Assembly: GCF_000758685.1 (NCBI RefSeq) | Contig: NZ_CP009286.1 | Location: 1,022,501-1,086,500 of the forward strand | Source: Paenibacillus stellifer | Lineage (GTDB): Bacteria; Bacillota; Bacilli; Paenibacillales; Paenibacillaceae | Length of the DNA stretch: 64,000 bases | Reading direction: 5' to 3' | Shown: one piece after another, positions 32,099 to 40,753 of the stretch | Numbering within the stretch: position 1 is the stretch's first letter | Layout: every line of letters begins with the position of its first letter | Program-made: the position numbers and the translations under genes | Notes under the pieces: model-generated | What the model was told of the DNA's origin: nothing | Seen by the model: only the letters and a program-made list of their open reading frames with translations | Databases searched by the model: none

Positions 32099-32605
32099 TC
32101 AGTAGTCAACACGATATTTCTTCTCTAAGTACGAAAATTCATTATCCCTTTTCTCCAGTATCCTTGGTCGAATTGATATAATATCTGTTCCTGCATCATA
32201 GGGTGGAGCGGTATTCCTTAACTCTTTGATTCGTTCGACAACTTGTTCGTCAATCTCAACCCTGTCCATTTCATCTTCTTCGACTATTTGAATCGAAATT
32301 TCTTGGCTTACCGTGGTCTCGGCTGTCAGTAAGCTTACTACGATTGTCATTTCGCCGCATTGAATGGCATCTTGGGTGAAGATTTCTACGATTACATCTT
32401 GGTCGGGGGCATCAACTACAATATGTTCTCGTTCATTCTCTACAAAACCATTGAGGTTATTCGAGCGGTAGATTCCTTTTGGTAGTCGTATTTGGATTTC
32501 CGACTTTTGGGGTTGAGTTTTCTCATCTTGAAGCAGCTGAATCCATAAATGATTCATTCCTTCTTCGTTCTCCATCTTTGACTTGGCTAACTTAATGTCA
32601 AGCAT
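32099..32605 (-). CDS. Unknown protein in an operon with a MerR regulator
   Basis: 168 aa, not recognised. The middle part (KSEIQIRLPKGIYRSNNLNG, REHIVVDAPDQDVIVEIFTQ, CGEMTIVVSLLTAETTVSQE) reads like a beta-sandwich domain; the C terminus is helical (DEQVVERIKELRNTAPPYDA). No signal or membrane helix. Its ATG overlaps the merR stop (TAATG) and shares an AGGGGTGA ribosome site, so the two are cotranslated. It may be the first part of a longer ancestral protein. Confidence 0.75.
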   Translation of the reverse strand: MLDIKLAKSKMENEEGMNHLWIQLLQDEKTQPQKSEIQIRLPKGIYRSNNLNGFVENEREHIVVDAPDQDVIVEIFTQDAIQCGEMTIVVSLLTAETTVSQEISIQIVEEDEMDRVEIDEQVVERIKELRNTAPPYDAGTDIISIRPRILEKRDNEFSYLEKKYRVDY

Positions 32606-33021
32606 TACTCATTTTCACCCCTTAGTACTTCAGCTACGGAATCAATAACTCTTTGTTTTAACTCTGCAGAAATTCGAGGGCTAATCGTAATAATGACATC
32701 ATCCGTTATCTTTAGAGTTTCGTTTTCTATAATTCGGCTAGGTTCATACAATGTTAATTGCTGACTTACTTTTTCGATGTCCTCCAGGGAAAGTTTTTTC
32801 AATGTTTCCTGAATGGAAGCCAATGTTTCTCCGGTTCTTGATAAGGTAATAATTGCACGAAAGTAATGGATGTGGTTATCTGTGTAAACCCTTTTGTTAC
32901 CCACTAATTCAAGAGGCGGTACCATACCAATTTGAGTGTAGTACCTTACCGTTCGCAGATTCATGCGCGGGTCATCTTGCTGCAGAATTTCAGCTATTTG
33001 TTTGGCAGTATAGCTATTCAT
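32605..33021 (-). CDS. MerR-family regulator
   Basis: 138 aa. N-terminal winged HTH: SYTAKQIAEILQQDDPRMNL, RTVRYYTQIGMVPPLELVGN, KRVYTDNHIHYFRAI, then a dimerisation helix and a short effector region without cysteines typical of metal sensors. GGAGGTG precedes ATG 33021. Three tandem 19-bp dyads lie immediately upstream, suggesting autoregulation. Operon partner is the 168-aa unknown protein. Confidence 0.9.
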   Translation of the reverse strand: MNSYTAKQIAEILQQDDPRMNLRTVRYYTQIGMVPPLELVGNKRVYTDNHIHYFRAIITLSRTGETLASIQETLKKLSLEDIEKVSQQLTLYEPSRIIENETLKITDDVIITISPRISAELKQRVIDSVAEVLRGENE

Positions 33022-33034
33022 GGCACACCTCCAA

Positions 33035-33091
33035 TTACACTCGACTGTATGTGTTACACTTTGCTGTATTGTTTACAGTTTACTGTAATGA
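33035..33091. promoter_or_regulatory. Three tandem 19-bp operator repeats upstream of merR
   Basis: TTACACTCGACTGTATGTG, TTACACTTTGCTGTATTGT and TTACAGTTTACTGTAATGA follow each other without gaps (33035, 33054, 33073). Each is an imperfect dyad TTACAs-N4-CTGTAw; the third contains the perfect palindrome TTACAGTTTACTGTAA. Identical phasing puts all three on nearly the same face of the helix, about two turns apart. Confidence 0.8.
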
Positions 33092-33245
33092 TATTCGTTT
33101 GGCAAGGGGTTGTTGCTCAGACTGAATACTGTGGTATGTTTTGCTTCCAAAGTAGAAGTGGTCATAATCATACTATATAATAAGAACTAATGTTCTAGTC
33201 GAAAGCAATTTTAACTCTAGGGAAAAGGAGAAGGGTATTACGCAT

Positions 33246-33896
33246 ATGAGTAAAAAAATGTTGAAAATAGAATCGCCTAAAATATTTCCAGAGGAACTAC
33301 CTGTGCACATGCAACTCGATATGCTGCAGTCCAATGATTTTTTAGAAATGAAAATGTTTAAAAACTGTGTGATTGACAATCAAGTGGCTAATAAAGTTGC
33401 ATTTGATAAAATCATTTTTAAAAATGTAACTTTTACAGAAACATCATTAACAAAGGTTGAACTTACAGATGTGATATTTGAAAAATGCGATTTATCTAAT
33501 GTCGATTTTGGTGAAGCCATTATCCACAGAACAAAGTTTGAAGGATGCAAAATGGTTGGCATTAATTTAGCAGGTGTGACTCTGAGAAATGTTCTATTTG
33601 ATAGTTGTATAGCCGATTATGCAACATTCAGATCTTCAAGTATAAAACAAGTTATCATTCAAGATAGTTCTTTGTGCAAGTCAGATTTTAGTTTTTCTAA
33701 ATTACAAAAGTTTGAACTATACCGTTCTAAAATTGATTTGGCTCAACTGTCGGGTACAAAATTAGAAGGAATTGATTTAAGTGATTGTGATTTCAATGGA
33801 TTAGGCGTAGGAGTGGAGGATTTGAAAGGTTGCATTATTTCTCGTGAGCAAGCCTACATATTTGTAAGTATGTTTGGTCTTATTCTGAACGAATAA
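33246..33896 (+). CDS. Pentapeptide-repeat protein
   Basis: 216 aa. Pentapeptide repeats cover about residues 45-200 (FKNVTFTETSLTKVELTDVI, FEKCDLSNVDFGEAIIHRTK, LSGTKLEGIDLSDCDFNGLG), predicted as a right-handed beta-helix. Length and continuous repeats resemble Qnr-type proteins more than the two-domain protein at 20321-20965, but no quinolone role is implied. AAAGGAG stands about 15 bases upstream. AT-rich, divergent from merR. Confidence 0.85.
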   Translation: MSKKMLKIESPKIFPEELPVHMQLDMLQSNDFLEMKMFKNCVIDNQVANKVAFDKIIFKNVTFTETSLTKVELTDVIFEKCDLSNVDFGEAIIHRTKFEGCKMVGINLAGVTLRNVLFDSCIADYATFRSSSIKQVIIQDSSLCKSDFSFSKLQKFELYRSKIDLAQLSGTKLEGIDLSDCDFNGLGVGVEDLKGCIISREQAYIFVSMFGLILNE

Positions 33897-33954
33897 ACCT
33901 GCTTCCTGGAGAAGTCGCTTACTCACATAAATGTTAATATTTCTCTAACAAAGA

Positions 33955-33983
33955 TTGACAACAAGGAAAATACTGTTATTATA
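33955..33983 (+). promoter_or_regulatory. Promoter of the ABC-2 exporter leader
   Basis: TTGACA (33955-33960) with TATTAT (33977-33982, 16-base spacer) or ATTATA (17-base spacer) places the start near 33990. Confidence 0.7.
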
Positions 33984-33995
33984 TTGATATATTAC

Positions 33996-34072
33996 CCAAT
34001 CTGATTTGAGATTGGAGCTGACCATGAATGTGGAGGCGGACTGCATGTAACAGTGCAGACCGCCTCTTTTTC
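33996..34072 (+). promoter_or_regulatory. Attenuator leader: 8-codon peptide and intrinsic terminator
   Basis: CCAATCT (33996) pairs with AGATTGG (34009-34015) and partly covers a GGAG ribosome site (34014-34017). ATG 34024 opens MNVEADCM, ending TAA at 34048-34050. The peptide's codons overlap the 5' arm of a strong terminator: GAGGCGG-A-CTGCA with TGCAG-A-CCGCCTC followed by TTTTT (34033-34072). A ribosome stalled on the peptide would prevent terminator folding, the logic of ribosome-mediated attenuation. The ABC operon starts at 34191. Confidence 0.65.
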
Positions 34073-34190
34073 GTCTCGCCGAAAGCTCTATAAGAATAGA
34101 ATCGATGCGTACTGGATCAAGCAGTTAAACCTGTTCCTGAGTTACAGAAGAATTTTGCTGTTCACGGCAATAAGTTAGGAGGACGGATAA

Positions 34191-35207
34191 TTGGCATCCT
34201 TAATAGTCGCGGACAACCTGACCAAAGAGTTTCGTCATGCGGTTAAAAAACCGGGTTTGACCGGCTCGATTCGCCATTTGCTGAATCCCGAGTATGAGAA
34301 GAAGACGGCAGTGGATCGCATTAGCTTCTCCATTGAACGAGGAGAGTCAGTCGCCTATGTGGGACCGAATGGGGCTGGTAAATCGACAACCATCAAAATG
34401 CTGACAGGCATTCTCGTACCGACCGGCGGACAGGTCCTTGTGGATGGAGTCATTCCCTATAAGAACCGGATCGAGAACGCCAGGAATATCGGTGCGGTCT
34501 TCGGGCAAAGAACACAGCTGTGGTGGGACTTGCCGGTGCTGGAATCCCTAACCCTGCTTAAGGAAATATATGAAATCCCCGACCGGGAATACAAGAAACG
34601 TATGGAGCTCTTTGAAGATATTCTTCATTTGGGAGAGTTCCTGCATCTTCCGGCGAGAAAAATATCCCTTGGGCAGAGGATGCGAGCCGATTTGGCCGCT
34701 TCGTTATTGCATAACCCCAAGGTGCTGTACCTGGATGAACCGACCATTGGTTTGGACGTTTCGGTTAAGGCGCGAATTCGCCAGTTTATCAGAGAAGTTA
34801 ATAGAGAGAGCGGCACAACCATTTTATTGACCACGCATGATATGGAGGATATTGAGGATATTTGCAAAAGACTTCTGATTATTGACCGGGGCCGGGTTAT
34901 CTTTGACGGCGAATTGCAGGCGGTAAAGGATGCTTTTGCCCAGGAAAGGACGATTCATTTTGAAGTCCGGGCTCCTCTGCATGTAGGAGAAGAAGAGCTA
35001 GCCGCTCAATTTCCGGGGGCAGTCCTGCATATTCCAAGTGAAGGAAGCGGCTTCTCCGTTCGGTTTAATCGTTTTTATTATTCAGCGGGCGATATTATCG
35101 ACTTCGTGACGAAGCGAAATGAGATTGTCGATATCCATATTGATGAGCCAAGCATTGAGCTTGTAATCAGACAGATTTATGAAGTAATTCTAACCTTCAG
35201 AGGATAA
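34191..35207 (+). CDS. ABC transporter ATP-binding protein (ABC-2 exporter)
   Basis: 338 aa. Walker A GPNGAGKST, signature ISLGQRMRADLAASLL, Walker B VLYLDEPTIGLD, switch His in LTTHDMEDIEDI. The C-terminal domain (about 235-338) is the extension seen in the family paired with DUF990-type permeases. TTG 34191 is the start, eight bases after AGGAGG. First gene of a three-gene operon with two 266-269-aa permeases. Export substrate unknown; a leader attenuator upstream suggests induction by a translation-affecting compound. Confidence 0.93.
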   Translation: MASLIVADNLTKEFRHAVKKPGLTGSIRHLLNPEYEKKTAVDRISFSIERGESVAYVGPNGAGKSTTIKMLTGILVPTGGQVLVDGVIPYKNRIENARNIGAVFGQRTQLWWDLPVLESLTLLKEIYEIPDREYKKRMELFEDILHLGEFLHLPARKISLGQRMRADLAASLLHNPKVLYLDEPTIGLDVSVKARIRQFIREVNRESGTTILLTTHDMEDIEDICKRLLIIDRGRVIFDGELQAVKDAFAQERTIHFEVRAPLHVGEEELAAQFPGAVLHIPSEGSGFSVRFNRFYYSAGDIIDFVTKRNEIVDIHIDEPSIELVIRQIYEVILTFRG

Positions 35208-35211
35208 TCGT

Positions 35212-36012
35212 ATGAAATCGAACAGAAAGTATCTGATTATTGGCAAGGTATCCCTTAAGAACGCTATGGCCTACCGGGGAACGTTCATTATCAGCATGAT
35301 GGGCGGTTTCGTGCTCGTCATCTCCCAGTTCTATATCTGGAACGCCATTTACTCCAAGCATAGTGAAATAGGAGGGTATTCTTGGGACGAAATGAAGTCC
35401 TATCTGCTCATTATGTTCATTACCAACTCTTTGTTGTCCTGGTATTCGGAGATGGCGATCTCCCAGAAAATACTGGACGGCAGCGTGGCTATGGATTTGC
35501 TAAAACCGTTGGACTTCCAGAAAGCCCGCCTGGCCGAAACCGTTGGAGCAAGTATTTTTGAAAGTATATTGGGCACTTTAGTGGCTTCCGTCATCATTAT
35601 TATTTTTGAAGGCATCACTTCCCCCACGAATCTTGCCACCTGGCTATTATTTGTATCAAGCCTGCTGATCTCCGCCTGGACTAAATTCGGCATCATATAT
35701 ATTGCGGGCTTATTCTGCTTCTGGACATCCAATCCATATGGAGTTGCCTGGGTACGGGCCGCCATAACCAATCTGCTGTCGGGGGCGCTCGTTCCGCTGT
35801 CCTTATTTCCGAAGTGGCTGGAGACCCTAACTGCGTATCTGCCATTCAGAGGGATTGTGTTCGTTCCCGCTACCATATTTCTGAATCGGATTAACGGGCA
35901 AGCAGCCGTCCAGGAAATCGCTGTGCAGTTCATTTGGGCGGTGTTGCTATGGCTTGCGGGCAGGGCGATCTGGAGCAGAGCGGTTCGGCAAATCACGATC
36001 TATGGAGGGTAA
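35212..36012 (+). CDS. ABC-2 family permease, first subunit
   Basis: 266 aa, six predicted helices (GTFIISMMGGFVLVISQFYI; NLATWLLFVSSLLISAW). Belongs to the DUF990/ABC2_membrane_6 type that works as a heterodimer with the next gene. The motif LLKPLDFQKARLAET resembles the coupling region LxRPLsP of its partner. AGAGGA precedes ATG 35212, four bases after the ATPase stop. The open frame of the next gene overlaps, but that gene's real start lies downstream. Confidence 0.9.
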   Translation: MKSNRKYLIIGKVSLKNAMAYRGTFIISMMGGFVLVISQFYIWNAIYSKHSEIGGYSWDEMKSYLLIMFITNSLLSWYSEMAISQKILDGSVAMDLLKPLDFQKARLAETVGASIFESILGTLVASVIIIIFEGITSPTNLATWLLFVSSLLISAWTKFGIIYIAGLFCFWTSNPYGVAWVRAAITNLLSGALVPLSLFPKWLETLTAYLPFRGIVFVPATIFLNRINGQAAVQEIAVQFIWAVLLWLAGRAIWSRAVRQITIYGG

Positions 36013-36019
36013 GGCGGGT

Positions 36020-36829
36020 ATGAAGATAATTACCAAGTCGGTCAAATATATATCGCTGTATTTCAGATTTATGAAAGCGAATTTGATAGCGTTAATGGAA
36101 TATCGGCTGGATATGTTGATTATGATCTTCTCATCCGCAATGACACACTTGCTGGGTCTTGTATTTCTCTGGGTTCTCTATCAAAGAGTTCCGGATATTA
36201 ACGGCTGGGGATTTTGGGAAGTAATTGCGGTGTATGCTATGGTCTATTTTTCGGAAGGCATATCCTCTTTCCTGTTTGAAGGAAGCTGGCTGATGAATTC
36301 CCTGGTGAATAAAGGGCTGTTGGATAATTATCTGGTCCGGCCCTTGTCTCCAATTCTGCAAATACTCTCTTCACGAATCGGCGTAAACGGAATCGGCAAC
36401 ATTCTGATAGGATCGGTTATTCTTATACAGGCCGTCGGCCATATCTCCATGCACTGGTCGGTGTCAAAAGTCATAATGGCGATCGTCATGCTGGTTTCGG
36501 CCATTGTCATCAGATCATCCATTAAGCTGGCTTCCAATTCGTCTGTATTCTGGACCCAAAATCCCGGAAGCTCGTTTCCTTTTATGATCCATAGCATTGG
36601 CGAGTTCGCGAAGTATCCCATTTCCATTTACAGTGCGGTGATTCAAGGGGTTGTCACGTTTGTAGTCCCGTTTGCGTTCGTAAGCTTCTATCCCGCAGCC
36701 TATCTTTTTGATAAGGAGGCTTTTAAATACTGGGGGCTGATGACACCTCTGGTTACTGTATATTGCGCAGTCGGAGCTGCAACGATTTTTAATTATGGTC
36801 TCAAAAGATACGAAAGCGCAGGTAATTAA
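36020..36829 (+). CDS. ABC-2 family permease, second subunit
   Basis: 269 aa, six predicted helices (LIMIFSSAMTHLLGLVFLW; YFSEGISSFLFEGSWLMNSL), with the coupling motif DNYLVRPLSPILQILSSR and FMIHSIGEFAKYPISIYS before the last helices, as in DUF990 permeases. ATG 36020 follows GGAGGGTAAGGCGGGT; the longer upstream frame overlaps the first permease and is not used. Forms the membrane channel with the 266-aa subunit. Confidence 0.9.
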   Translation: MKIITKSVKYISLYFRFMKANLIALMEYRLDMLIMIFSSAMTHLLGLVFLWVLYQRVPDINGWGFWEVIAVYAMVYFSEGISSFLFEGSWLMNSLVNKGLLDNYLVRPLSPILQILSSRIGVNGIGNILIGSVILIQAVGHISMHWSVSKVIMAIVMLVSAIVIRSSIKLASNSSVFWTQNPGSSFPFMIHSIGEFAKYPISIYSAVIQGVVTFVVPFAFVSFYPAAYLFDKEAFKYWGLMTPLVTVYCAVGAATIFNYGLKRYESAGN

Positions 36830-36989
36830 GGTCCGGAAGGCGGCAAAGGGGGGATAACAGGGACGGTTCAACGACTTATAGAAAGGGCTGAGAAGATCGT
36901 TTTTTTGTCATAAACTGTCAGGATCGAGCAATACTTTCCCGGAAAAATGCAGTACGATGACCCTATATTCCGGGAAGGGAAGAGTGCTT

Positions 36990-37862
36990 ATGCATAAGGA
37001 TCTGGTATCTGCGTTCGGTAAAGTTGTAGACATACTGAAGCGCGATGAGCGCTGCAAGGGCGGCTGGCATTACGGTTCGGCCACCAGGGGAGGGGAGGAC
37101 GGATACTCGGATTTTGATCCCGTGTTTCTGGTGGAGGACCGGGATTTCGAAGCATTTGCGGCAGATGTGCCCAAGGTGCTGGCGGCTGCTGCCGACGAGC
37201 TGCTGGTATTCTGGGGAGAGAGCTTTAACGACGCCCATTTCAAAAATTACTGCAGCATTATGCGACTGGGAGAAAATCTGCACCAATTTGATTTTTTCAT
37301 CATTAATGCCGGTTATCCGGAGGCCTGGATGTGCAGGCAGCACTGCAAAGGCTGTACCAGGGATCATATTATTTTCGACAGAACGGGAGAGGTGGGGGAG
37401 TTTCTCAGCCGGGGCTACCGCCCGGACAACAATATTCCCGATGCTGTAAGGGCTATGGATACATACTGGTTTCATACGGAAATGCTGATCAAGTACTTCA
37501 ATCGGCGTGACTTGTTCAAGCTGATCAAAAATGTGGATGTGCTGTTCCATGCCCATGTGGATTTGCTCTTGAGCCGGTATGACAATCTGGATTGGGGCGC
37601 GTGGGAGAGCAGAGTGAAGCATTGTGTGCCGGAGGAGAAGCAGGAGCATCTGAAGGCGTATTTCGTCCCTGCGGAGTACGGGGAGCTGGAAGCTGCTATC
37701 CGCAAGGCGATGGTGCTGTTCCATGAGGATCCGGTGGATATTTGCCGGGAGCTGGGCATTGCCTATCCGGAATCCGTTCCCCGGCAGGTGATGGCTTATT
37801 TCGGACGGCGGCTGTCCGAGGACGATACGAGTCCGGATTCCGGCTGGAATGTGAGCGCTTAA
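36990..37862 (+). CDS. Nucleotidyltransferase-superfamily protein
   Basis: 290 aa. The minimal nucleotidyltransferase signature is clear at residues 24-40: WHYGSATRGGEDGYSDFDP, that is G-S-x10-D-x-D, and a third carboxylate is likely in NLHQFDFFII. The C-terminal half is helical and cysteine- and histidine-containing (CRQHCKGCTRDHI). Antibiotic nucleotidyltransferases (aminoglycoside, lincosamide) share this layout, but this sequence cannot be assigned to one. ATG 36990 follows GAAGGGAAGAG. It stands directly behind the ABC exporter operon, so a joint resistance role is possible. Confidence 0.8.
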   Translation: MHKDLVSAFGKVVDILKRDERCKGGWHYGSATRGGEDGYSDFDPVFLVEDRDFEAFAADVPKVLAAAADELLVFWGESFNDAHFKNYCSIMRLGENLHQFDFFIINAGYPEAWMCRQHCKGCTRDHIIFDRTGEVGEFLSRGYRPDNNIPDAVRAMDTYWFHTEMLIKYFNRRDLFKLIKNVDVLFHAHVDLLLSRYDNLDWGAWESRVKHCVPEEKQEHLKAYFVPAEYGELEAAIRKAMVLFHEDPVDICRELGIAYPESVPRQVMAYFGRRLSEDDTSPDSGWNVSA

Positions 37863-37939
37863 CGTATAACATTTCTGAGGGGCTAATGACGACCTGGCCT
37901 GCTGTAATGTGGTAAAATGAGCGCAGAAACAGTGTACAA

Positions 37940-37979
37940 TGCTCGGAGAGCCGTGCGCTAACACGCGGCTCTCCGAGCA
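37940..37979. terminator. Perfect 13-bp stem-loop downstream of the nucleotidyltransferase gene
   Basis: GCTCGGAGAGCCG pairs exactly with CGGCTCTCCGAGC around TGCGCTAACACG. The T-run (GCTTTTTAAG) starts about 10 bases later. A second smaller hairpin AGCCGC/GCGGCT follows. Confidence 0.65.
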
Positions 37980-38108
37980 ATAGCCGCTTTTTAAGAGCGG
38001 CGGCTTATATGGCAGCCCTTGAGAAATAGACCGTTATTTATGCTTGTCCAGGGCGGTCTATTTCCTTCAGAGGTAACTCAGCAGGACCAGAATGAACATT
38101 CCAAAGGG

Positions 38109-39012
38109 AGTGGGAATATCGGACAGCGAGCGAATTTAATTATCGTTAGAAATAAATCGTACGAGTTGTATTACAGCCATTGGTGTGCGAATACGCTGCC
38201 TACCGATTTATTCTGGGGAGAACAGTATGCCCTTAAATTTATCGAGATGCAGACTAAAGTTGATGAATCAGGATGGCTGGATGATGTCTGGGCAGAGGGC
38301 GGAGCAGTACTTGATTTGGTATGGATGGGACATCCAATGGGCTTATGAAGGGATAGCTGATTTGGCGGCATATGTCGGTTACCCTAAAGAGAAAGTACTA
38401 ACAGGCTTCGATGATGATCTAAAAGATGCAAGTTTAGCACCTCCGGAAGAGAGAGACTTGGTTAACACGGTGGCAAGCGTGAAGTTCTCTCAAAATGATT
38501 TGCTGCTGTTTCCGTTATATGGAGGAATTGACGTTTACCTAATGTATGGATCTGATTTGATTGACAAGATTGATAAATCCTATGGGTACAGAAATATTTC
38601 CCTGGATGAATGGTCTGCGGATTTCCCTGTGGGAGGCTTCCATATTGATATCCCCGCGAGAAGATTAGAGTTTTGGCATGCCAATGATATTCCGAACATC
38701 TCTTATGAGCTTCAATCCAAATGGTCCGGCTGGGAAGTCATCGGTCATTACAGTAATTATGAGGCACAATGTAGAAGCACTACTGGACTGCTGCAGTTCC
38801 AGAACGTCAATCAGGATCAATTATTGGAAGCATTGAAGGCTTCGCTGTTAAAGGAGTCGTCGAATCCATTGGATGCGGTGGCATACTTTGTGAAAAAAGA
38901 GGCAGATGCGGGCAGAAAGGTTGAGATCAACCCGCACGCCTTGAGGTATGATCGATATGAATTACCCAAGAATGTCAGGGAAGAGATTCTGGAATATGCT
39001 ATAGGGAATTAA
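38109..39012 (+). pseudogene. Unknown gene with lost start codon and a frameshift
   Basis: After AAGGGAG (about 38103) the frame begins at ATC where ATG is expected: GQRANLIIVRNKSYELYYSH, WCANTLPTDLFWGEQYALKF, WLDDVWAEGGAVLDL. Near 38310-38330 one surplus base moves the frame; the continuation is WYGWDIQWAYEGIADLAAYV and runs to 39012 (EEILEYAIGN). Together about 300 codons. The protein family is not recognised; it is soluble, rich in Trp and Tyr, with no catalytic motif seen. Confidence 0.65.
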
Positions 39013-39065
39013 TAGTTAACCTGCTCCTCCCCATGATCGTGCGGAAGGATTGAGAAGGGGGACAT

Positions 39066-40028
39066 ATGCCCAAAAACGATAATATGCTGGCTATCCTGTG
39101 GATGCTGAATTCAGGCGCAAAGGTGACCGCCAAAGAGATCGCTGAAAAGCTGGAAATCAATATAAGGACGGTATATCGGTATATCGACGCACTTTGTTCC
39201 AGCGGGGTGCCGATCATATCCGATGCAGGCCATAATGGCGGGTACAGCTTATTGCATCATTTTATCAGTGCGCCTTTGTTTTTTGATGTTGAGGAGCAAA
39301 AAGCGCTTCTTCATGCTGCTGTATTTGCAGAAGAAGCAGGCTATCCTTTTAGCGAGGCATTAAACAGAGCAACTGAAAAATTAAAAATGTATTCCAACCG
39401 GGAGCAGGAAGACACGCTCAATCGCCATTTAGCCGGTTTCGAAGTGATCAACCGTGATATTGCCCCTTCTGTTAAGACTACATTGGAAGAACTGGAGTGG
39501 GCTGTGGCTAACGAATGCTCTGTCGAGATTGAATACCACGCAAGCCATGCAGAGCGATCCGGGCCAAGAGTAGTTGATGCGTATGGCATGCTGTATTGGA
39601 ACAATAAATGGTATACGGTTGGATTTTGCCATCTGCGGAATGAAATCAGAAGCTTTCGGGCTGAACGAATATTACAGATAAGGCGGTTGGAAATGAGGTT
39701 TAAACGGCCGGAAGCCTTTTCCGCCAGGGCGTTTTTTTTGCAGAGTCTTTTGCCTGAACCGGCAAGCAAGGATGAGCTGACTTCATTAATTATCAATGGC
39801 CGATCAGAGGCTTTGGACGATTTGTGCATTCATTGGTATTTAGGCCATCATCTGAAAGAGAGGACGACCAATCAGGCCGTATTTTTACTCGACGTAAGAG
39901 CCGTTCATGCTTATGTGCCTTATTTCCTCTTATCCTACGGAAAGGCCATTCAAGTCATTGAACCGCAGAGCATGAAGAAGAAGCTTGTTTCTTTGGCGGC
40001 GGAATTAATGGAATATTATCAAGTTTGA
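39066..40028 (+). CDS. WYL-domain transcriptional regulator (YafY-like)
   Basis: 320 aa. Winged HTH (VTAKEIAEKLEINIRTVYRY, IDALCSSGVPIISDAGHNGG), WYL domain (RVVDAYGMLYWNNKWYTVGF, CHLRNEIRSFRAERI) and C-terminal extension. GAGAAGGGGG precedes the ATG. The next genes on the same strand (DJ-1 and VOC proteins) are likely targets, a common arrangement for this family. A hairpin with TTTTTT after the stop (about 40040-40070) separates it from them. Confidence 0.92.
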   Translation: MPKNDNMLAILWMLNSGAKVTAKEIAEKLEINIRTVYRYIDALCSSGVPIISDAGHNGGYSLLHHFISAPLFFDVEEQKALLHAAVFAEEAGYPFSEALNRATEKLKMYSNREQEDTLNRHLAGFEVINRDIAPSVKTTLEELEWAVANECSVEIEYHASHAERSGPRVVDAYGMLYWNNKWYTVGFCHLRNEIRSFRAERILQIRRLEMRFKRPEAFSARAFFLQSLLPEPASKDELTSLIINGRSEALDDLCIHWYLGHHLKERTTNQAVFLLDVRAVHAYVPYFLLSYGKAIQVIEPQSMKKKLVSLAAELMEYYQV

Positions 40029-40108
40029 TCGCTTCACTGACCGTAGTTGTCAGTGAAGCTTTTTTATAATAGGAACAAGTATCAATCCCAATGTTGGAGG
40101 CTAAGCGA

Positions 40109-40735
40109 ATGAATCATACTGGATATCTCTATGTGTTCGATACGATGGCAGACTGGGAAGTGGGTTATTTAACCGCTGAACTGAACTCCGGAAGATGGTA
40201 CAAGAAAGGATTGCCACCATCCCAAATAGTTACCGTGGGAATTGAAAAGATCCCTATTACTACAATGGGAGGTTTGACTCTATTACCGGATATTGAACTG
40301 CGTGAGTGCAGCTTTGAGAACGGAGATGCCTTGATCCTGCCGGGTGGAAATACGTGGGGGGAGGCGATGCATGAGCCTGTATTGAGAACGGTAGAGCAGT
40401 GTTTAAAGGATAATATTCTGGTGGCGGCCATTTGCGGAGCAACAATAGCGCTTGCCCAGAACGGATTGCTGGATTCAAGATGGCATACAAGCAATGACCT
40501 GGATTATCTTAAAAAGATATGTCCTGCTTATAACGGAGAAAGGTACTACAAGAAGGAATCTGCTGTAACGGATGGAAAGCTGGTAACGGCTTCCGGAGTT
40601 GCTCCTTTGGAATTTGCTCGGCATGTCTTGGAGGCTTTGGACGTATTTACGCCACAAACATTAAGCGCCTGGTTTAATCTGAATAAAACTCAAGAGCCTC
40701 AATATTTCAATGAGCTGATAAATTCAATCCAATGA
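40109..40735 (+). CDS. DJ-1/PfpI family protein (glutamine-amidotransferase-like)
   Basis: 208 aa, class I GATase-like fold. The nucleophile elbow VAAICGATIALAQNG contains the conserved Cys in A-x-C-G-A; the glycine-rich LILPGGNTWGEA and the late EFARHVLEALDVFT are typical. Members act as glyoxalases, deglycases or chaperones. ATG 40109 follows GGAGG at nine bases; the six upstream codons are excluded. It is followed 18 bases later by a VOC protein, perhaps a carbonyl-stress pair. Confidence 0.9.
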   Translation: MNHTGYLYVFDTMADWEVGYLTAELNSGRWYKKGLPPSQIVTVGIEKIPITTMGGLTLLPDIELRECSFENGDALILPGGNTWGEAMHEPVLRTVEQCLKDNILVAAICGATIALAQNGLLDSRWHTSNDLDYLKKICPAYNGERYYKKESAVTDGKLVTASGVAPLEFARHVLEALDVFTPQTLSAWFNLNKTQEPQYFNELINSIQ

Positions 40736-40753
40736 AGACAAGGAGAGATCAAG

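Noticed and set aside
33035..33091. CRISPR-like short repeats
   Set aside because: Three contiguous imperfect dyads without spacers in front of a merR gene; operator repeats explain them better.
36963..37964. 333-codon frame antisense to the nucleotidyltransferase
   Set aside because: The plus strand carries the G-S-x10-D-x-D signature and proper start signals.
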